This document shows positions 30,101-41,315 of a stretch of 64,000 nt of DNA, in pieces. The notes below the pieces were generated by a model. The model saw only the letters and a program-made list of their open reading frames with translations, had not been told where the DNA came from and did no database searches. The stretch is taken from the NCBI RefSeq assembly GCF_036898095.1, contig NC_090735.1, forward strand, positions 10,553,612-10,617,611. Direction: 5' to 3'. Positions within the stretch are counted from its first letter, which is position 1, and each line of letters starts with the position of its first letter. The translations under genes and the position numbers were made by a program. The DNA comes from Palaemon carinicauda. Lineage: Eukaryota > Arthropoda > Malacostraca > Decapoda > Palaemonidae.

Positions 30101-31488
30101 GGCGCTACCAAAGTCATCCTCAGGTTGTGGACCCTCCTTACCCTGTTGAGCACTTGTCTGAGCATCGTGAAAGGGGGGAAGGCGTATACGTTTAGGTTGT
30201 CCCAGGGATGTTGGAAGGCGTCCTCTAATGCTGCTTTTGGGTCTGGGACAGGAGAACAGAATACGGGGAGTTGAGCATTCAGTCTTGTTGCGAAGAGATC
30301 CATCACTGGCGAGCCCCATTTCTGGATGATGAGCTTGGCTACCTCTGGGTGCAGGGACCACTCGGTTCCTACCACTCGTCCCATCCTGCTGACGCCGTCG
30401 GCCAGGACGTTCCTTTTTCCTGGAATGAACCTCACTGTGATTGTGATCTGCTCTGACTCGGCCCAATCCAGAAGTTCCAACGTGAGATCGCACAACTCCC
30501 TCGATTTCAGTCCTCCCTGCTTCTTTACGTATGTCACCACCGTGGTGTTGTCGCACATCAGTGCCACAGTGTTTCCCCGGAGCAGATTGACGAACTGCAG
30601 GCACGCCCTTTGAACTGCCCTCATCTCTAGGACGTTTATGTGTTGGGCCTTTTCTACCTCCGTCCAACTGCCTCTTGCTGACCTTCCGAGGAGATGGGCA
30701 CCCCACCCCTTCTTGGACGCGTCTGTGAACAGGAGCATTTCGGGGGGCTCGGCTGCGAAGGGCATCCCCTTGAGGGTGTTCGTTCGGTCTTGCCACCATT
30801 CCAGGACTTCCTTCGTTTCCGGGAGAACGGGAACCACCTTGTGGGGGAATCCTTCTGGTTCCAGAGTTCCTTCAGATTCCATTGGACGTTTCTGAGCTTG
30901 AGCCTTCCTTGGGGAACCAGTTTCTCCAATGATACGAGGTGGCCTATTAACCTCTACCAGTCCTTCGCCCTCCTGGGCTGTCCCGATATGAAGGGGCGGA
31001 GGATCTGGTCCAAGTTGTCCAGCCTCTCCCCCGAGGGAAAGGCTCTCACCAAACGGGAATCTAGGACCCTCCCGAGGAAGGTCATCCTGGTGGAGGGCGA
31101 CAGATGAGACTTCTCCAGGTTGATGGTGATGCCAAGAACCTTGCAGAATTGCAGTAGCTCCATGCCTTGTTCCCTCAGTACTACCTCTGAGGATGAAAGC
31201 AGCAACCAGTCGTCTAAAAAACGAATCAGGCGGATGCCCCGTTCGTGCGCCCAAACTGAGACTGTTGCGAAGACCCTCGTGAAGACCTGAGGCGCTGTGG
31301 ACAGTCCGAAGCAGAGGGACTTGAACTGCAATGTCTGGGCACCCCATTTCACGAGAAGGTACTTTCTGCTGGAGGGGTGAACTGGAATTTGGAAATATGC
31401 GTCCTTAAGGTCTATGGACATCATGAAGTCCCCTTCCCTCAAGGACTCCAGGACCGACTTTGGGGTGTCCATCTTGAAGTCGGTCTTA
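29944..31488 (-). pseudogene. Element D RT/RNase H, 3' part
   Basis: The RT palm continues from the Tigger junction at 31488 (MSIDLKDAYFQIP, CFGLSTAPQVF, RFLDDWLL) to a frameshift near 30954. RNase H then follows in the frame of 29944-31347 (LFTDASKKGWGA, INVLEMRAVQ, ALMCDNTTV, LADGVSRMG), with the Dam-like tail (MDLFATRLNAQLPVF, FPPF, LVAPWWPEREWF). The 5' part of RT lies at 35618-35974. Confidence 0.85.
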
Positions 31489-31908
31489 CAGTGAGCCCTC
31501 GCTACTTCGCGGTTCGACCATCGCGGATTCACGACTTCGCGGACTTTTTTCATTAAATACGGCATCCGATTTCATCAGCAAACCACTATTTTTGGGGGAA
31601 ACATCATTTTATTCTAGAAAATTTTTACTCTTTAAATAGTTAATTGCACATTAAGAAAGCGTGTACTTTTGTTTTTAAATTTCGGGTGTGTTTTAAAAAT
31701 CGAGTATTGTTGACTTCTTTTTGTTTTACTTTTGGCTGTGATCAGATCAGCTGACGTCTAGCTGCCGGTCTCAAGAATATGCGCGTACGAAGTATTGTTT
31801 ATACCATTTCTTAACTTATTCAAACCATCTATACAGTTGATATTACATAAGCACCAATGTGTTATAACCTATCATATTTTTTTGTTTATTACATTTAAAA
31901 CAACTAAC

Positions 31909-31925
31909 ACACACACACACACTCA

Positions 31926-32000
<75 letters not shown>

Positions 32001-32001
32001 A

Positions 32002-32033
<32 letters not shown>

Positions 32034-32034
32034 G
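31909..32034. repeat. (CT)n microsatellite
   Basis: Long TC dinucleotide run with an adjoining (AC)n stretch, inside the Tigger complex. Confidence 0.95.
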
Positions 32035-32429
32035 GGCTACTTTTCACTACCTCTCATTCCTTACCTCTATCTCACTAACAAATGAAATCTTTGTTGCTTC
32101 ACAAAGTTTCATTTATATTGAAAATCAATCATGATTCAATTTTCCTTACTTTCTCCAATCTCGCACTGTCACATCGAACGTTATAGCGGTAACTTAATTG
32201 TTCGACAACTTTAAAAATCGGCCTAGTACTTGCTTCTTCTCTTACTTTTTTTTTTTTTTAGATGGTTTCATAATTGAGGGGGGTACAAGTTGACTTATAA
32301 CTGAAGTTAGGAAAAATATTTTGGATATGGAATGGAGAATCATCTTTAGTAACAGTTTAGAATTATCGTAAATTATCATTCGGTCATTAGCGGCAGTTTG
32401 TTATTGTTGATTAAACGCCAAATAAAAAA

Positions 32430-33245
32430 GAAAAAAAATTGTTTTCCTGCTTTGCTACGTATGTAGGATTTTATATAGATACGGTAAATAATATTTGTAA
32501 TAACATATTTACTAAAAGCTTTTAATATCATTATTTATCACTTTCATCATGCGCGTTTACAGTGAACCCTCGTTTATCGCGGTAGATAGGTTCCAGACGC
32601 GGGCGCGATAGGTGAAAATCCGCGAAGTATTGACACCATATTTACCTATTTATTTAACATGTATATTCGGACTTTTAAAACCTTCCCTTGTACGTAGTAC
32701 TGTTAACAAACTACCCTTTAATGTACAGAACACTTAATGCATGTACTACAGTACCCTAAACTAAAACAGGCACAAATATTAAAGGCGATTTTATATCATG
32801 CGTTTCCTAAACACCTAAAAAGCACGATAAAAAATGGCAACCAATGTTTTGTTTACGTTTATCTCTGATCATAATGAAGAAACAAACTCATTTAGTGTAC
32901 TGTACACATATATGTATAGGTTAGTTTTTGCATCGATTATATTGATGTACAGTATACAGTATGTTGATTTTGTTATTACCAATGTTTTACTTAATTTTCC
33001 TTAGGACTTCCAAATGAAATGTTTTTCTTTATGACGCCACCTGAAACGACGGCGTCATAAAGTACGCTCAGTAAACAACCACGCTCAGAACAAAGAAGGC
33101 ATTTACTGTAACGCGCATGATGAAAGTGATAAATAATGATATTTACAGTAAAAGCATTTACAAAATATGTTATTACAAATATTATTTACCGTATCTATAT
33201 AAAATCATACAGTACATACTGTACGTAGCAAAGCAGGAAAACAAT
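32430..33245. repeat. Interrupted palindrome with a 549-bp insert
   Basis: Sequences 32430-32557 and 33111-33245 are inverted copies (cctgctttgctacg ... catcatgcgcgtt). Between them is a 549-bp unit, 32560-33108, starting CAGTGAACCC and flanked by TA on both sides. This unit recurs in inverted orientation at about 35076-35643. Confidence 0.8.
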
Positions 33246-33249
33246 TTAC

Positions 33250-33271
33250 GAGAGAGAGAGAGAGAGAGAAG

Positions 33272-33320
<49 letters not shown>
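33250..33320. repeat. (GA)n microsatellite
   Basis: GA run interrupted once by gaagagagg. Confidence 0.95.
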
Positions 33321-33325
<5 letters not shown>

Positions 33326-33594
33326 TTTACGTACGTAAATGTAAATTTTAAACAAAAAAAATATGATAGGCTTTTAAAACCTTCCCTTTAACTTAATGCA
33401 TACAGTACTAAACTATAAAACAGACACAAATATTACAGTAAAATGTTTAAGTAAAAAATAAAGATTGTTACTGTACTTACCACGAAAGAAGTTCAAGAAA
33501 AACTTGAATGATGATGGCGATGAATTTGCTGCACAGTAGAAATGATGATGATGAAGCTGATGATGTCTTCTACTGTGCAGCCAATAATAGTATT

Positions 33595-34071
33595 TTACGT
33601 CTCTTCAGACGGAGGTGTCTTTTCCTGGGACACCTCTTCAACTTCTTCCTGAGACACTTCTTCAATTTCTTCCGAGGGCATTGTGATCGGAAGTTGCTGC
33701 CGCTGCTTCTTTTTTCGCAAGAGCATCCTGTAGGGAGCCATTTGTTCATCGATCTTGGTGCAGAATTGTAGAGAACGAACCATATCCTCGTCCCACTCTT
33801 GCGACATTTCTTTCACCTCATTCGCAAGCTTGCAGAGCTTGGCAAGCCGTTCTATAGTTAAGACCGTTTCTTCGACATTTTCTTGGATCTCTTCCTGTGT
33901 TTCACTGTCTTCACTGCCCGATTTCGTCAGGTCTTCGAGGTCTGCGGCCGCGTAACTTCTACCGTCTTTTAACATAGTATCGAGAAGCGTCACCTTCTCA
34001 GCAATCATCATTTTTCGGTGCTGTTTAGGCTCACTACCAGCCTTAGTAGAAGCAGAAGGCTTGGGAGGCAT
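33595..34071 (-). pseudogene. Tigger transposase, internally deleted (158 codons)
   Basis: An open frame begins MPPKPSAST and includes KMMIAEKVTLLDTMLKDGRSYAA, which matches the first DNA-binding helix-turn-helix of pogo/Tigger (CENP-B-like) transposases. It then passes straight to an acidic and helical tail (LTIERLAKLCKLANEV, KIDEQMAPYRMLL) like the end of TIGD-type proteins. The second DNA-binding helix set and the whole DDE catalytic domain are missing, while the frame stays open. It could bind transposon ends without cutting, or it may simply be a relic. Confidence 0.7.
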
Positions 34072-34547
34072 TGTACAGTAGGGTTTAACAGAAAGTTCAA
34101 CTTAAAACAGTCGCACACAGCACAGATTCAACTTCACAAACTTAAGAACGTCTACTCAGCAATACGCGGAAAGAGAAAGTGAACGATGCAGACCCGCGAG
34201 AACTGTGATGCTGGAAGTTGAAGATGCGGGCAAAACACCAATCACAGGCTAGATAACAAAACTTGAGTTTTGATTCGTCATCTATCAGCGCTTGAACCAA
34301 TCACAACCCGTCTTATACAGTACTATGGTGCGTTGGTTACTCATAGAAGATGTCCCGCGCACACTGAACGTACGTAGATTAAGTACAATACCGTAATAAT
34401 AATAAATACTGTAATGATAATAATACTGTACAGTAATAATAATAATAATAATGATTAATAAATAACAATAATAATTTTATTAACAACAACAACAATAATA
34501 ATAATAATAACAATAATAATAAAAATTTACGTACGTACGCTATTTTA

Positions 34548-34555
<8 letters not shown>

Positions 34556-34598
<43 letters not shown>
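34556..34598. repeat. (CT)n microsatellite
   Basis: CT run next to a degenerate (AAT)n stretch at 34435-34520. Confidence 0.95.
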
Positions 34599-34605
<7 letters not shown>

Positions 34606-35617
34606 TTACAGTACTTATTCGAAATGTGATTTTTGCAACAAAGAATATTATTGGATGCAGTACTGTACTACGTACGTATACATACAAAAGATTCATGGAA
34701 AAGAAGCACATCCATTACAGTACACACCATTCTAATATGGTATGACTGCATCTGATTTGCGTTTCATGTTCGATTTAATTTTACTACGTACTGAATTATC
34801 GTATGATCACATTCTCTTTTCGTGTTTTATTTCTTTCTGTGCTGAATTATATATCATATGTAATGCAATGAACAATCAGTAAGAGCAGATATTACTAATT
34901 ACAGTATTAATGGAATTACAGGTAACAAAATATCGTATTTGGTTATCTTCAGATTTCGCGATATTTTCGAATTTTCCGGAAAATCCGCGATATGTATATA
35001 TATATGGGTTATGGGAAAACCCCGCGAAGTGGTGAATCCGCGATTGTCGAACCGCGAAGTAGCGAGGGTTCACTATGCCTTCGTTTGTTTATTACGATCG
35101 AAGATGGAGCGTACAGTAAACGAATGGAAGGTTTCCGTTTCAGGCGGCGTCATAAAGAAAAACATTATATAAATGGCATTCATTTCATTTATTTGGAAGT
35201 CCTAAGAAAAATTAAGTAAAACATTGGTAATAACAAAATCAACATATAATCAATACTTGGTAAGATTGCTGTCGATGTAAAAACTAACCTATACACAGAT
35301 GTGTAAATGCGTCTGTTTCTTCATTATGATCAGAGATAAACGTAAACAAAACATTGGTTGTCATTTTTTATCGTGCTTTTTGGCGTGTTTAGGAAACGCA
35401 TGATATAAAATCGCCTTTAATATTTGTGCCTGTTTTAGTTTAGGGTACTGTACTGTAGTACATGCATTAAGTGTTCTGTACATTAAAGGGTAGTTTGTTA
35501 ACAGTACTACGTAAAGGGAAGGTTTTAAAAGTCTGAATATACATGTTAAAGAAATACGTAAATATGGTGTCCCTACTTCGCGGATTTTCAGCTATCGCGG
35601 CCGGGTTTAGTACCTAT

Positions 35618-35974
35618 CTACCGCGATAAACGAGGGTTCACTGTACTCACAAACTTGTTGAGGGCTGAGAGGTCTATGACCGGCCTCCAGCCTCCCGTTG
35701 ACTTCTCCACTAGGAAGAGCCGTCTGTAGAAGCCCGGGCTCGGTTCTTGTACCGTTTCCAACGCTCCCTTCGCCAGCATCGCTGAGACTTCCTCTTGCAA
35801 GGCCGTCCTCTTCAAGGGGTCCTTGGGAGCTAACCACTCCACCCGAAGATCTGGAATTAAGGGCGGGGGTTCTGCTGGGAATGGTAACCTGTACCCTTCC
35901 TTTAATACTGTACTGTTACTGTCCACGGGTCTGCTGCGTGGTTCTTCCATGCTTGCCAAAGACGTCTGAGGCAT
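35618..35974 (-). pseudogene. Element D reverse transcriptase, 5' part
   Basis: N-terminal RT region with YRLPFP, EEVSAMLAKGALE, FYRRLFLVEKSTGGWRPV and DLSALNKFV, matching F at 52320-52640. It stops where the Tigger complex begins at 35643; the last codons are transposon-derived. A 5-bp TACTGTA-type insertion (35907-35913) relative to F lies near its start. Confidence 0.85.
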
Positions 35975-36016
35975 ACCCCCACCTGAGGCTTGGGCAGGAG
36001 TAGGGGGCCTCTCTCT

Positions 36017-38490
36017 CTATCTCCTTCTGGAGGATCGACTTGTACGTCCTTTCCTGGAGGCCGCGTATGAAGTCCTAAAGGAGGCCTGGGCAGAAGATGC
36101 TCCCCTACGGGAGGGCTGCGAAGGCTGCGAACAAGAAGCTGTTGGGGCGTTTCTCCTGGGCTGGCTAGGCGAGGCCCTAGGAGGAGGAGGAACATCTGAC
36201 GGAGGTCTTCTGTGGATGGGTCTCCGCAGTGGTGACTGGGGTCTGTGTTCACCCACATCTTTATGTTTTTTTACCTTTTCCATGATCTCCTCTGCTGCCT
36301 TCAAGGGGAAAAGAGCATCATCCCACAGGGGCAGGCTCCTTAGGGCCCTCGCTTCCCTGTCCGGAATCCGCCTGGTCATCTTATTCAGGACAGTGTCCCT
36401 CCTACGAAGAACCCAGTTGGCTGATTGGGCTAGGGACTGGTAGGATAAGAACTTAAGCGCTCTACCTCCCGAGATAATCAGCTCCATCAGTAGAACCTGA
36501 TTCCCCAGGACTGAGAGGTCGTAGGAGGACTGGATTCCTACAAGGGCGGACGCCCACCAGTCCAGCCAGGAGGCGACATTGGCTAGGTCCTTAGCCATCT
36601 CCTCCATCATCGTCGCCTCTGACTGGGAGAAGCAGACTGGGGCTGTCGAGGCTCTGTCTTCTGGTGCTCCTTGGCCTAATACTTCGAGGGAGGCTTCCAT
36701 CTTGCAGGCCCCTGGCTGCTGTCCCTCTGGCAGGTAAAATTTGCTCTGGGACCTCAGGCCCTAGAGCAACTTTGAGGAACTCTGTGATTTGGGGGCCTCT
36801 GCATTGTTAGCTACGATCTTGTTGACGTGAGCTCTACCGAGCCTCACGTCCCTGGCCACCGGAAGAGCTAACGAAGGTCTTTGCTGGACATGGGCCTCCA
36901 TAAGCCTATTGAGGCTAGAGTGCCAGGCATCTTCGGTGGAGAGTTCGGGCTCTTCTATCCTGTGGTGTCTCCTAATGAGCCCGATCACCCTCCTATATGC
37001 CGAGTCCTCCGCTGCTGCGCCATCTAAGTTGTCGTCCGCGTCCTCCGTCTTGCGGCCTATCTCTCTAGACGGAGCTCCACCGACGGGGGCCTCCGTGTAA
37101 GGTTCCGGACGCAGGACGGGCATTGCCGTGGCGGCGAGGGCCTCTGTCCTAGGTCTGTCCTTCGTCGTGGAGCACCAGGCTTCCGTGGGCTTGTCCGACG
37201 GAGGAAGCCATCTCTCCATCTCCCGTCGCTGAGGCGCTACTTTGGAGGACGAGACGACGCTGCCCGACCGAAGGGGCGACTCCCTCCGCTGGGCGGATTG
37301 AGTCGGGACCTTCGCGGTCTTACGCCTGTCCGGTGAGGTCAGCGAGGCCGAGTCCCTCCGAGGTTCGAGCTTGTGGCTGGAGGTGAACCTCTCCAGGGAC
37401 CTGTCTCTAGGGCGCCAACCTGAAGTGCTTGGGACCGAAGTAAAATCGACGAGCTTACTACGGGAAATGACCACCCATTCTTCCCCCGGCGACCTACTCC
37501 TCCTGAATTTCCTCCTGGGGGACCTGGATCGTCTTCTTCCGTGGCGAGACCTGGAGCGTGAGCGAGAACGGGAATGCCTCCTCCGGGACCTCTCACGCCT
37601 CCGATGGGGTTTCTTCCGGGCTTCACCTTCCGAGGAATTGGAGGCCGCTGCTACCGACGAATCTGAAGATTCTCCATAACTCGTCCATGGGGCAGGGGCA
37701 TGAAGAGTCGGCAGCTGAACGACCTGATGGACCACGGAAGGCGTGGGCTGGAGAAACACATCTGGAAGTGAAAACGGCGGCGCTGGGGGAGAGCGTGGGC
37801 GCTCTACGTCGGGGAACCAGGTTCTGAGGCCTTCCTCCAACCTCAACAGGGACCTGCAGGGTGTCCTCGGAGGTACCCATTCGAGGTGATCTGACGGGGG
37901 TGAGACTTCCTTCTCGGGGGCGCCCTCAGCTGCGGAGGTACCTGAAAAACATGCCCATGATACGGGCGAAGAGGCAGGGACATTTTTACTCCACATGGGG
38001 TCATCCGATGAGACATGACCCGCAAGCACCAGGGCACCGTCTCTAGAACCCCCACTAAACTCACCTTCAGGCCCCCCCCCCCCCCCCCCCCGCTAGCCTG
38101 GAATGAAGCTGCTACCCCGCTATCATGAATATCAGACTCCTGGGGAAGAACCACTGGGTTCTTCCCCGCAACGGACTTACCTCGTCCCCTACTCTGGGTA
38201 AGGGAAGGTGGTAGAGAAACTCTTTCCGGAGGCTCTCCTGGTGATGTCAAGGGAGAAGAGGTGCTAGCCTTCTTGGGCGACCTCTTGGAAGACTTCTTCT
38301 TCTTTGTACCGAACCGTACCCACTGTATTTCCCTCCATGATTCACACTCTGGGCACGTGTCCAACGGGGAACATGCTCTGCCCCTGCACGACGAGCACAA
38401 GGAGTGAGGGTCTACCTCCGGCTTGGACAGGAACGCACCACACGACTTCCCGGCCATAGGCCCAGGACAACGGCGGGGATGCTCCATCAC
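36017..38490 (-). pseudogene. Element D Gag-like ORF1, broken by a C-run and a stop
   Basis: Three consecutive frames (38490-37843, 38029-36761, 36700-36017) together cover the ORF1 of the F type. The N-terminal Cys module contains DPHSLCSSCRGRAC. Frame is lost at a 20-base C-run (38072-38091, G-run on the coding strand). A CAG-to-TAG change gives a stop at 36761-36763 (SSKLL*GLRS, where F has Gln). An Arg/Ser dipeptide-rich domain (RRRHSRSRSRSRSR) lies in the middle. Confidence 0.85.
38072..38091. repeat. 20-base C homopolymer
   Basis: Lies in D Gag-like sequence where F has a six-base C-run; it shifts the frame. Confidence 0.95.
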
Positions 38491-38733
38491 GCACTAGCAA
38501 TACACCGCAAGACACAGGAACGCAGCGGGAAAGAATAAGAAAGCACAAGATTAACACGTGAGACCGCGGGAACACAAAGGGAAAGCACAAGGTTAACGCT
38601 CGAGACCGCGGTGACACAAAGGGAAAGCACAGGGATACCGCGTGTAGACCACGTGAGACACAAAGGGGTCGGGGACACAAAGGGTCGCACTGAGATAATA
38701 AGAGCGTCGAGATGATATCGCGACGCGACCAGA

Positions 38734-38930
38734 GAACTTACTGGGGATCGAGACCCAAGCTAGCACGCTTCCTAACCCGGGCTTAGCCTCAGGACACGTA
38801 TCCATCCGCCTGAGGTTAGCCATCACAGAAAACGGAAGTAGGGTAAACTACACAAAACTGGTCGGATGGGAGGAGATCCCAGGTACTCCTAAGAAAGTAA
38901 TTTGAGGTAAGTACTCCATGTTGGAACAAA
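38734..38930 (-). repeat. Element D 5' ITR
   Basis: Inverse of 21627-21848; ends gtactccatgttggaacaaa. Confidence 0.85.
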
Positions 38931-39214
38931 TATGAATTACTTTAAAAAAGATTTATTTGTCTCTACAAGAATAAAAACCATCATTCTTTAATATGGAACT
39001 TGACCTTAGGAGGGAGGAAGTCCCTATGAACATGCATCTGGCTGGTTAATCTTTTCCCAGGTAACGTCAGAGCACCAGGCACTGTATAGTAGTAAAGGTG
39101 ATGACTCTCGACAACCTCCTAATGATCTCAGTATGATGTCACAAGTATCAAGTTAGGGCCATAACAATTGAAACTGATAAATGGTCACAGAAGAACCTAT
39201 ATCCTTGTGAAGTG
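38931..39214. other. Intronic spacer
   Basis: AT-rich MED30 intron sequence between D and the Tigger fragment. Nothing recognised. Confidence 0.5.
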
Positions 39215-39660
39215 GAACCTCAGTACTCCAACAAAACAAGTCGAACAATTCGGTGTTCGACAAAAAAAAATTTGAGTTCAAAATGTCTCTGAAGGCGAAC
39301 AAATTTTCGGAACGTAAACACCCGAGTCAGGACAAGGTAAACCGAACAAGTGTCCGGTCGAGTGCGAGCATTGGTTCCACGGCATCAGTTTAAGCCAGGC
39401 TGCCATCGAAGGAAGACACGTGATGTAGATTGCGCTAACCTTTGAATTTTTTCCATTGATTTAACTCTAGCCCTTAATTATGGGTACGAAAAAAGCCAGC
39501 AGTGAACAGAAAGATAAGAGGAAGTCAGTGAGAAAAATTGAACTGAAAAAGGAAATAATTGCCAAATATAAAACCGGCATTCGTCTCTCAGATTTCGCTC
39601 CTCAGTATGGCATTGCGAAATTGACAATTTAAACTTTCTTTAAGGGGAGCATCCGCCGTT
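39215..39660 (+). mobile_element. Tigger-like 5' fragment
   Basis: The left end (gtggaacctcagtactccaac, then repeated ttcgaac-like words) is typical of Tigger terminal regions. It is followed at 39481 by a start codon, MGTKKASSEQKDKRK, and KIELKKEIIAKYKTGIRLSD. This matches the N-terminal helix-turn-helix of TIGD1-like transposases. A stop interrupts within 45 codons, and the rest of the element is absent. It differs from the Tigger in element D. Confidence 0.7.
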
Positions 39661-39689
39661 AAAACCAAAATTAAATATTACTTAAATAT

Positions 39690-40430
39690 CATTCATCATC
39701 ATATCCTCCTTCGCCTCAGTTAGATTTTGCCAGTCTTCTCTATCTTAAGCTTTTAAATTAATACTTCTCCATGCGTCATCTCCTACTTCACGCTTCATAG
39801 TCCTCAGCCATGGAGGCCTGGGTCTTCGAACTCTTCTTGCGCCTTGTGGAGCCCAGTTGAAAGTTTGGTGAACTAATCTCTCTTGGGGAGTGCGAAGAGC
39901 ATGCCCAAGCCATCTCCATCTACCCCTTACCATCATCTCATCCACATATGGCAGAGTAATCTCTCTAATAGTTTCATTTCTAATCCTCTCCTGCCATTTA
40001 ACTCCCAATATTCTCTTCTGAGGGCTTTGTTCTCAAATCTACAAAATCTGTTGGATGTAGTTTCATAGTCATACTATGACGCATGTCCACACAGTAACAC
40101 CGATCTCACTAAACTGATAAATAGCCTGATTTTTATACTGTATGTAATTTCAGGCGATTTGATTACCAAATTTTACTTAACCTAGCCATTGTCTGATTTG
40201 CTTTTTCCAATCTTTCATTAAACTCCAATTCTAAAGACCCTGTATTAGAGATCATAGTTCCTAAATATTTAAATGATTCTACCTCATTAAACATTTCTCC
40301 TTCCAATGATATTTCATCTTCTATTCCATATTTCATTCTCATCATCTCTGTCTTTCTTCCATTTACCTTGAGCCAAACCTCCTGTGATATTTCATGCTTT
40401 GTGGTAAGCAAGCACTGCAAATATCATTGA
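39690..40430 (-). mobile_element. Non-LTR retrotransposon 3' fragment
   Basis: On the minus strand, 40420-40163 reads the end of a LINE reverse transcriptase (KVNGRKTEMMRM, then FKYLGTMISNTGSLELE and ERLEKANQTMARL). The piece 40008-39745 reads a typical C-terminus (RGRWRWLGHALR, RRPRPPWLRTM). A gap with stops separates them. The style matches RTE/Jockey-like elements common in arthropods; I cannot fix the clade. A TACTGTA heptamer (40137-40143) lies in the disrupted part. Confidence 0.75.
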
Positions 40431-40577
40431 TTTACCATAATTTTAATGTTGTCTATTATTACTCTGGTAATTCTGTTTAAATTTTATTAGAATCGTACAA
40501 AAATTATTTGAACTGTATATGAATAAGAATAAAAAATTTTAATGTTTGTTTTTTCTTTATTTTTCTCAAAAATTTTT

Positions 40578-40768
40578 TATTTTTATAATAAAATAAATTT
40601 TTGAATATACTTACCCGGTGATTATATAAGCTGCAGCTCTGCTGCTCGACAGAAAACTCTACGTTCAAAATCCGCCAGCGATCGCTATGCAGGTAGGGGG
40701 TGTACATCAACAGCGCCATCTGTCGTGCAGGTACTCAGTACTCAATGTAAACACAGAACTCAATTTTC
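40578..40768 (-). repeat. Element G 3' ITR
   Basis: Inverse of 46889-47062, with ccgccagcgatcgctatgcagg and gatggcgctgttgatg (in inverse). Confidence 0.9.
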
Positions 40769-40820
40769 TCCTCGGTCCACTGGGTCTCTATTGGGGAGGA
40801 AGGGAGGGTCCTTTAATATA

Positions 40821-40908
40821 TAATCACCGGGTAAGTATATTAAAAAATTTATTTTATTATAAAAATAACATTTTTCAATATTAAACTTAGCCGGTGATTA
40901 TATAAGCT
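40821..40908 (-). repeat. Element G ICR
   Basis: Joins the inverse of the left tip (ataatcaccgggtaagtatatt) to the inverse of the right tip (ttcaatattaaacttagccgg). Confidence 0.88.
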
Positions 40909-41315
40909 GATTCACACCCAGGGGGGTGGGTAGAGACCAGCAATAAATGTTTACATTATTATGAGCTAAGGATTTTGTATTTCATTTTAGCAGTTATTCA
41001 AAATAACAAACATAAAATAAATAAGTACCTGGTAAGGAAGTCGACTTGAACAATTACTCTGCCTTTTTAAGTACGTCTTCCTTACGGAGCCTCGCGATCC
41101 TCTTAGGATGCTGAGCGACCCCTAGGAGCTGAAGTATCAAGGGTTGCAACCCATACTACAGGACCTCATCAAAACCTCTAATCTAGGCGCTTCTCAAGAA
41201 AAGAATTTGACCACCCGCCAAATCAACCAGGATGCGAAAGGCTTCTTAGCCTTCCGGACAACCCAAAAACAACAATAAAAAACATTTCAAGAGAAAGATT
41301 AAAAAGGTTATGGAA

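Larger units (their letters stand above)
31489..35643. mobile_element. Tigger/pogo-type DNA transposon complex in element D
   Basis: The insertion is bounded by CAGTGAGCCCTCG (31489) and CGAGGGTTCACTG (35643). It is flanked by a TA duplication (31487-31488 and 35644-35645), and element F shows the uninterrupted RT sequence. Two further end-like sequences lie inside, at 32560 and at about 35074. Left-type ends rich in ctacttcgcggttcg pair 31489 with 35074; a second type (tttatcgcggtagatagg) pairs 32560 with 35643. The interior contains a transposase remnant, microsatellites and long inverted repeats. It is a compound of at least two related elements. Confidence 0.85.
21627..38930 (-). mobile_element. 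DIRS element D, split by element C and by a Tigger complex
   Basis: This is a minus-strand DIRS element of the F family (ITR tacttacctcgaactactttcttagga). Removing C (21946-28498) and the Tigger insertion (31489-35643) leaves about 6.6 kb, the same size as F. C lies exactly in its ICR. The Tigger lies in the RT, 5' of the FLDD motif. Gag-like ORF1, RT/RH and YR are all interrupted by additional stops and frameshifts. It is the oldest layer of the nest at this locus. Confidence 0.9.

Noticed and set aside
31795..32001. Open frame ending in a long Ser/Leu run.
   Set aside because: Translation of the (CT)n microsatellite.
36761..38029. The Arg/Ser-rich frame of D read as a host SR splicing factor gene.
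   Set aside because: It is collinear with ORF1 of element F, has the element Cys module upstream, no introns, and lies between D ITR and RT.
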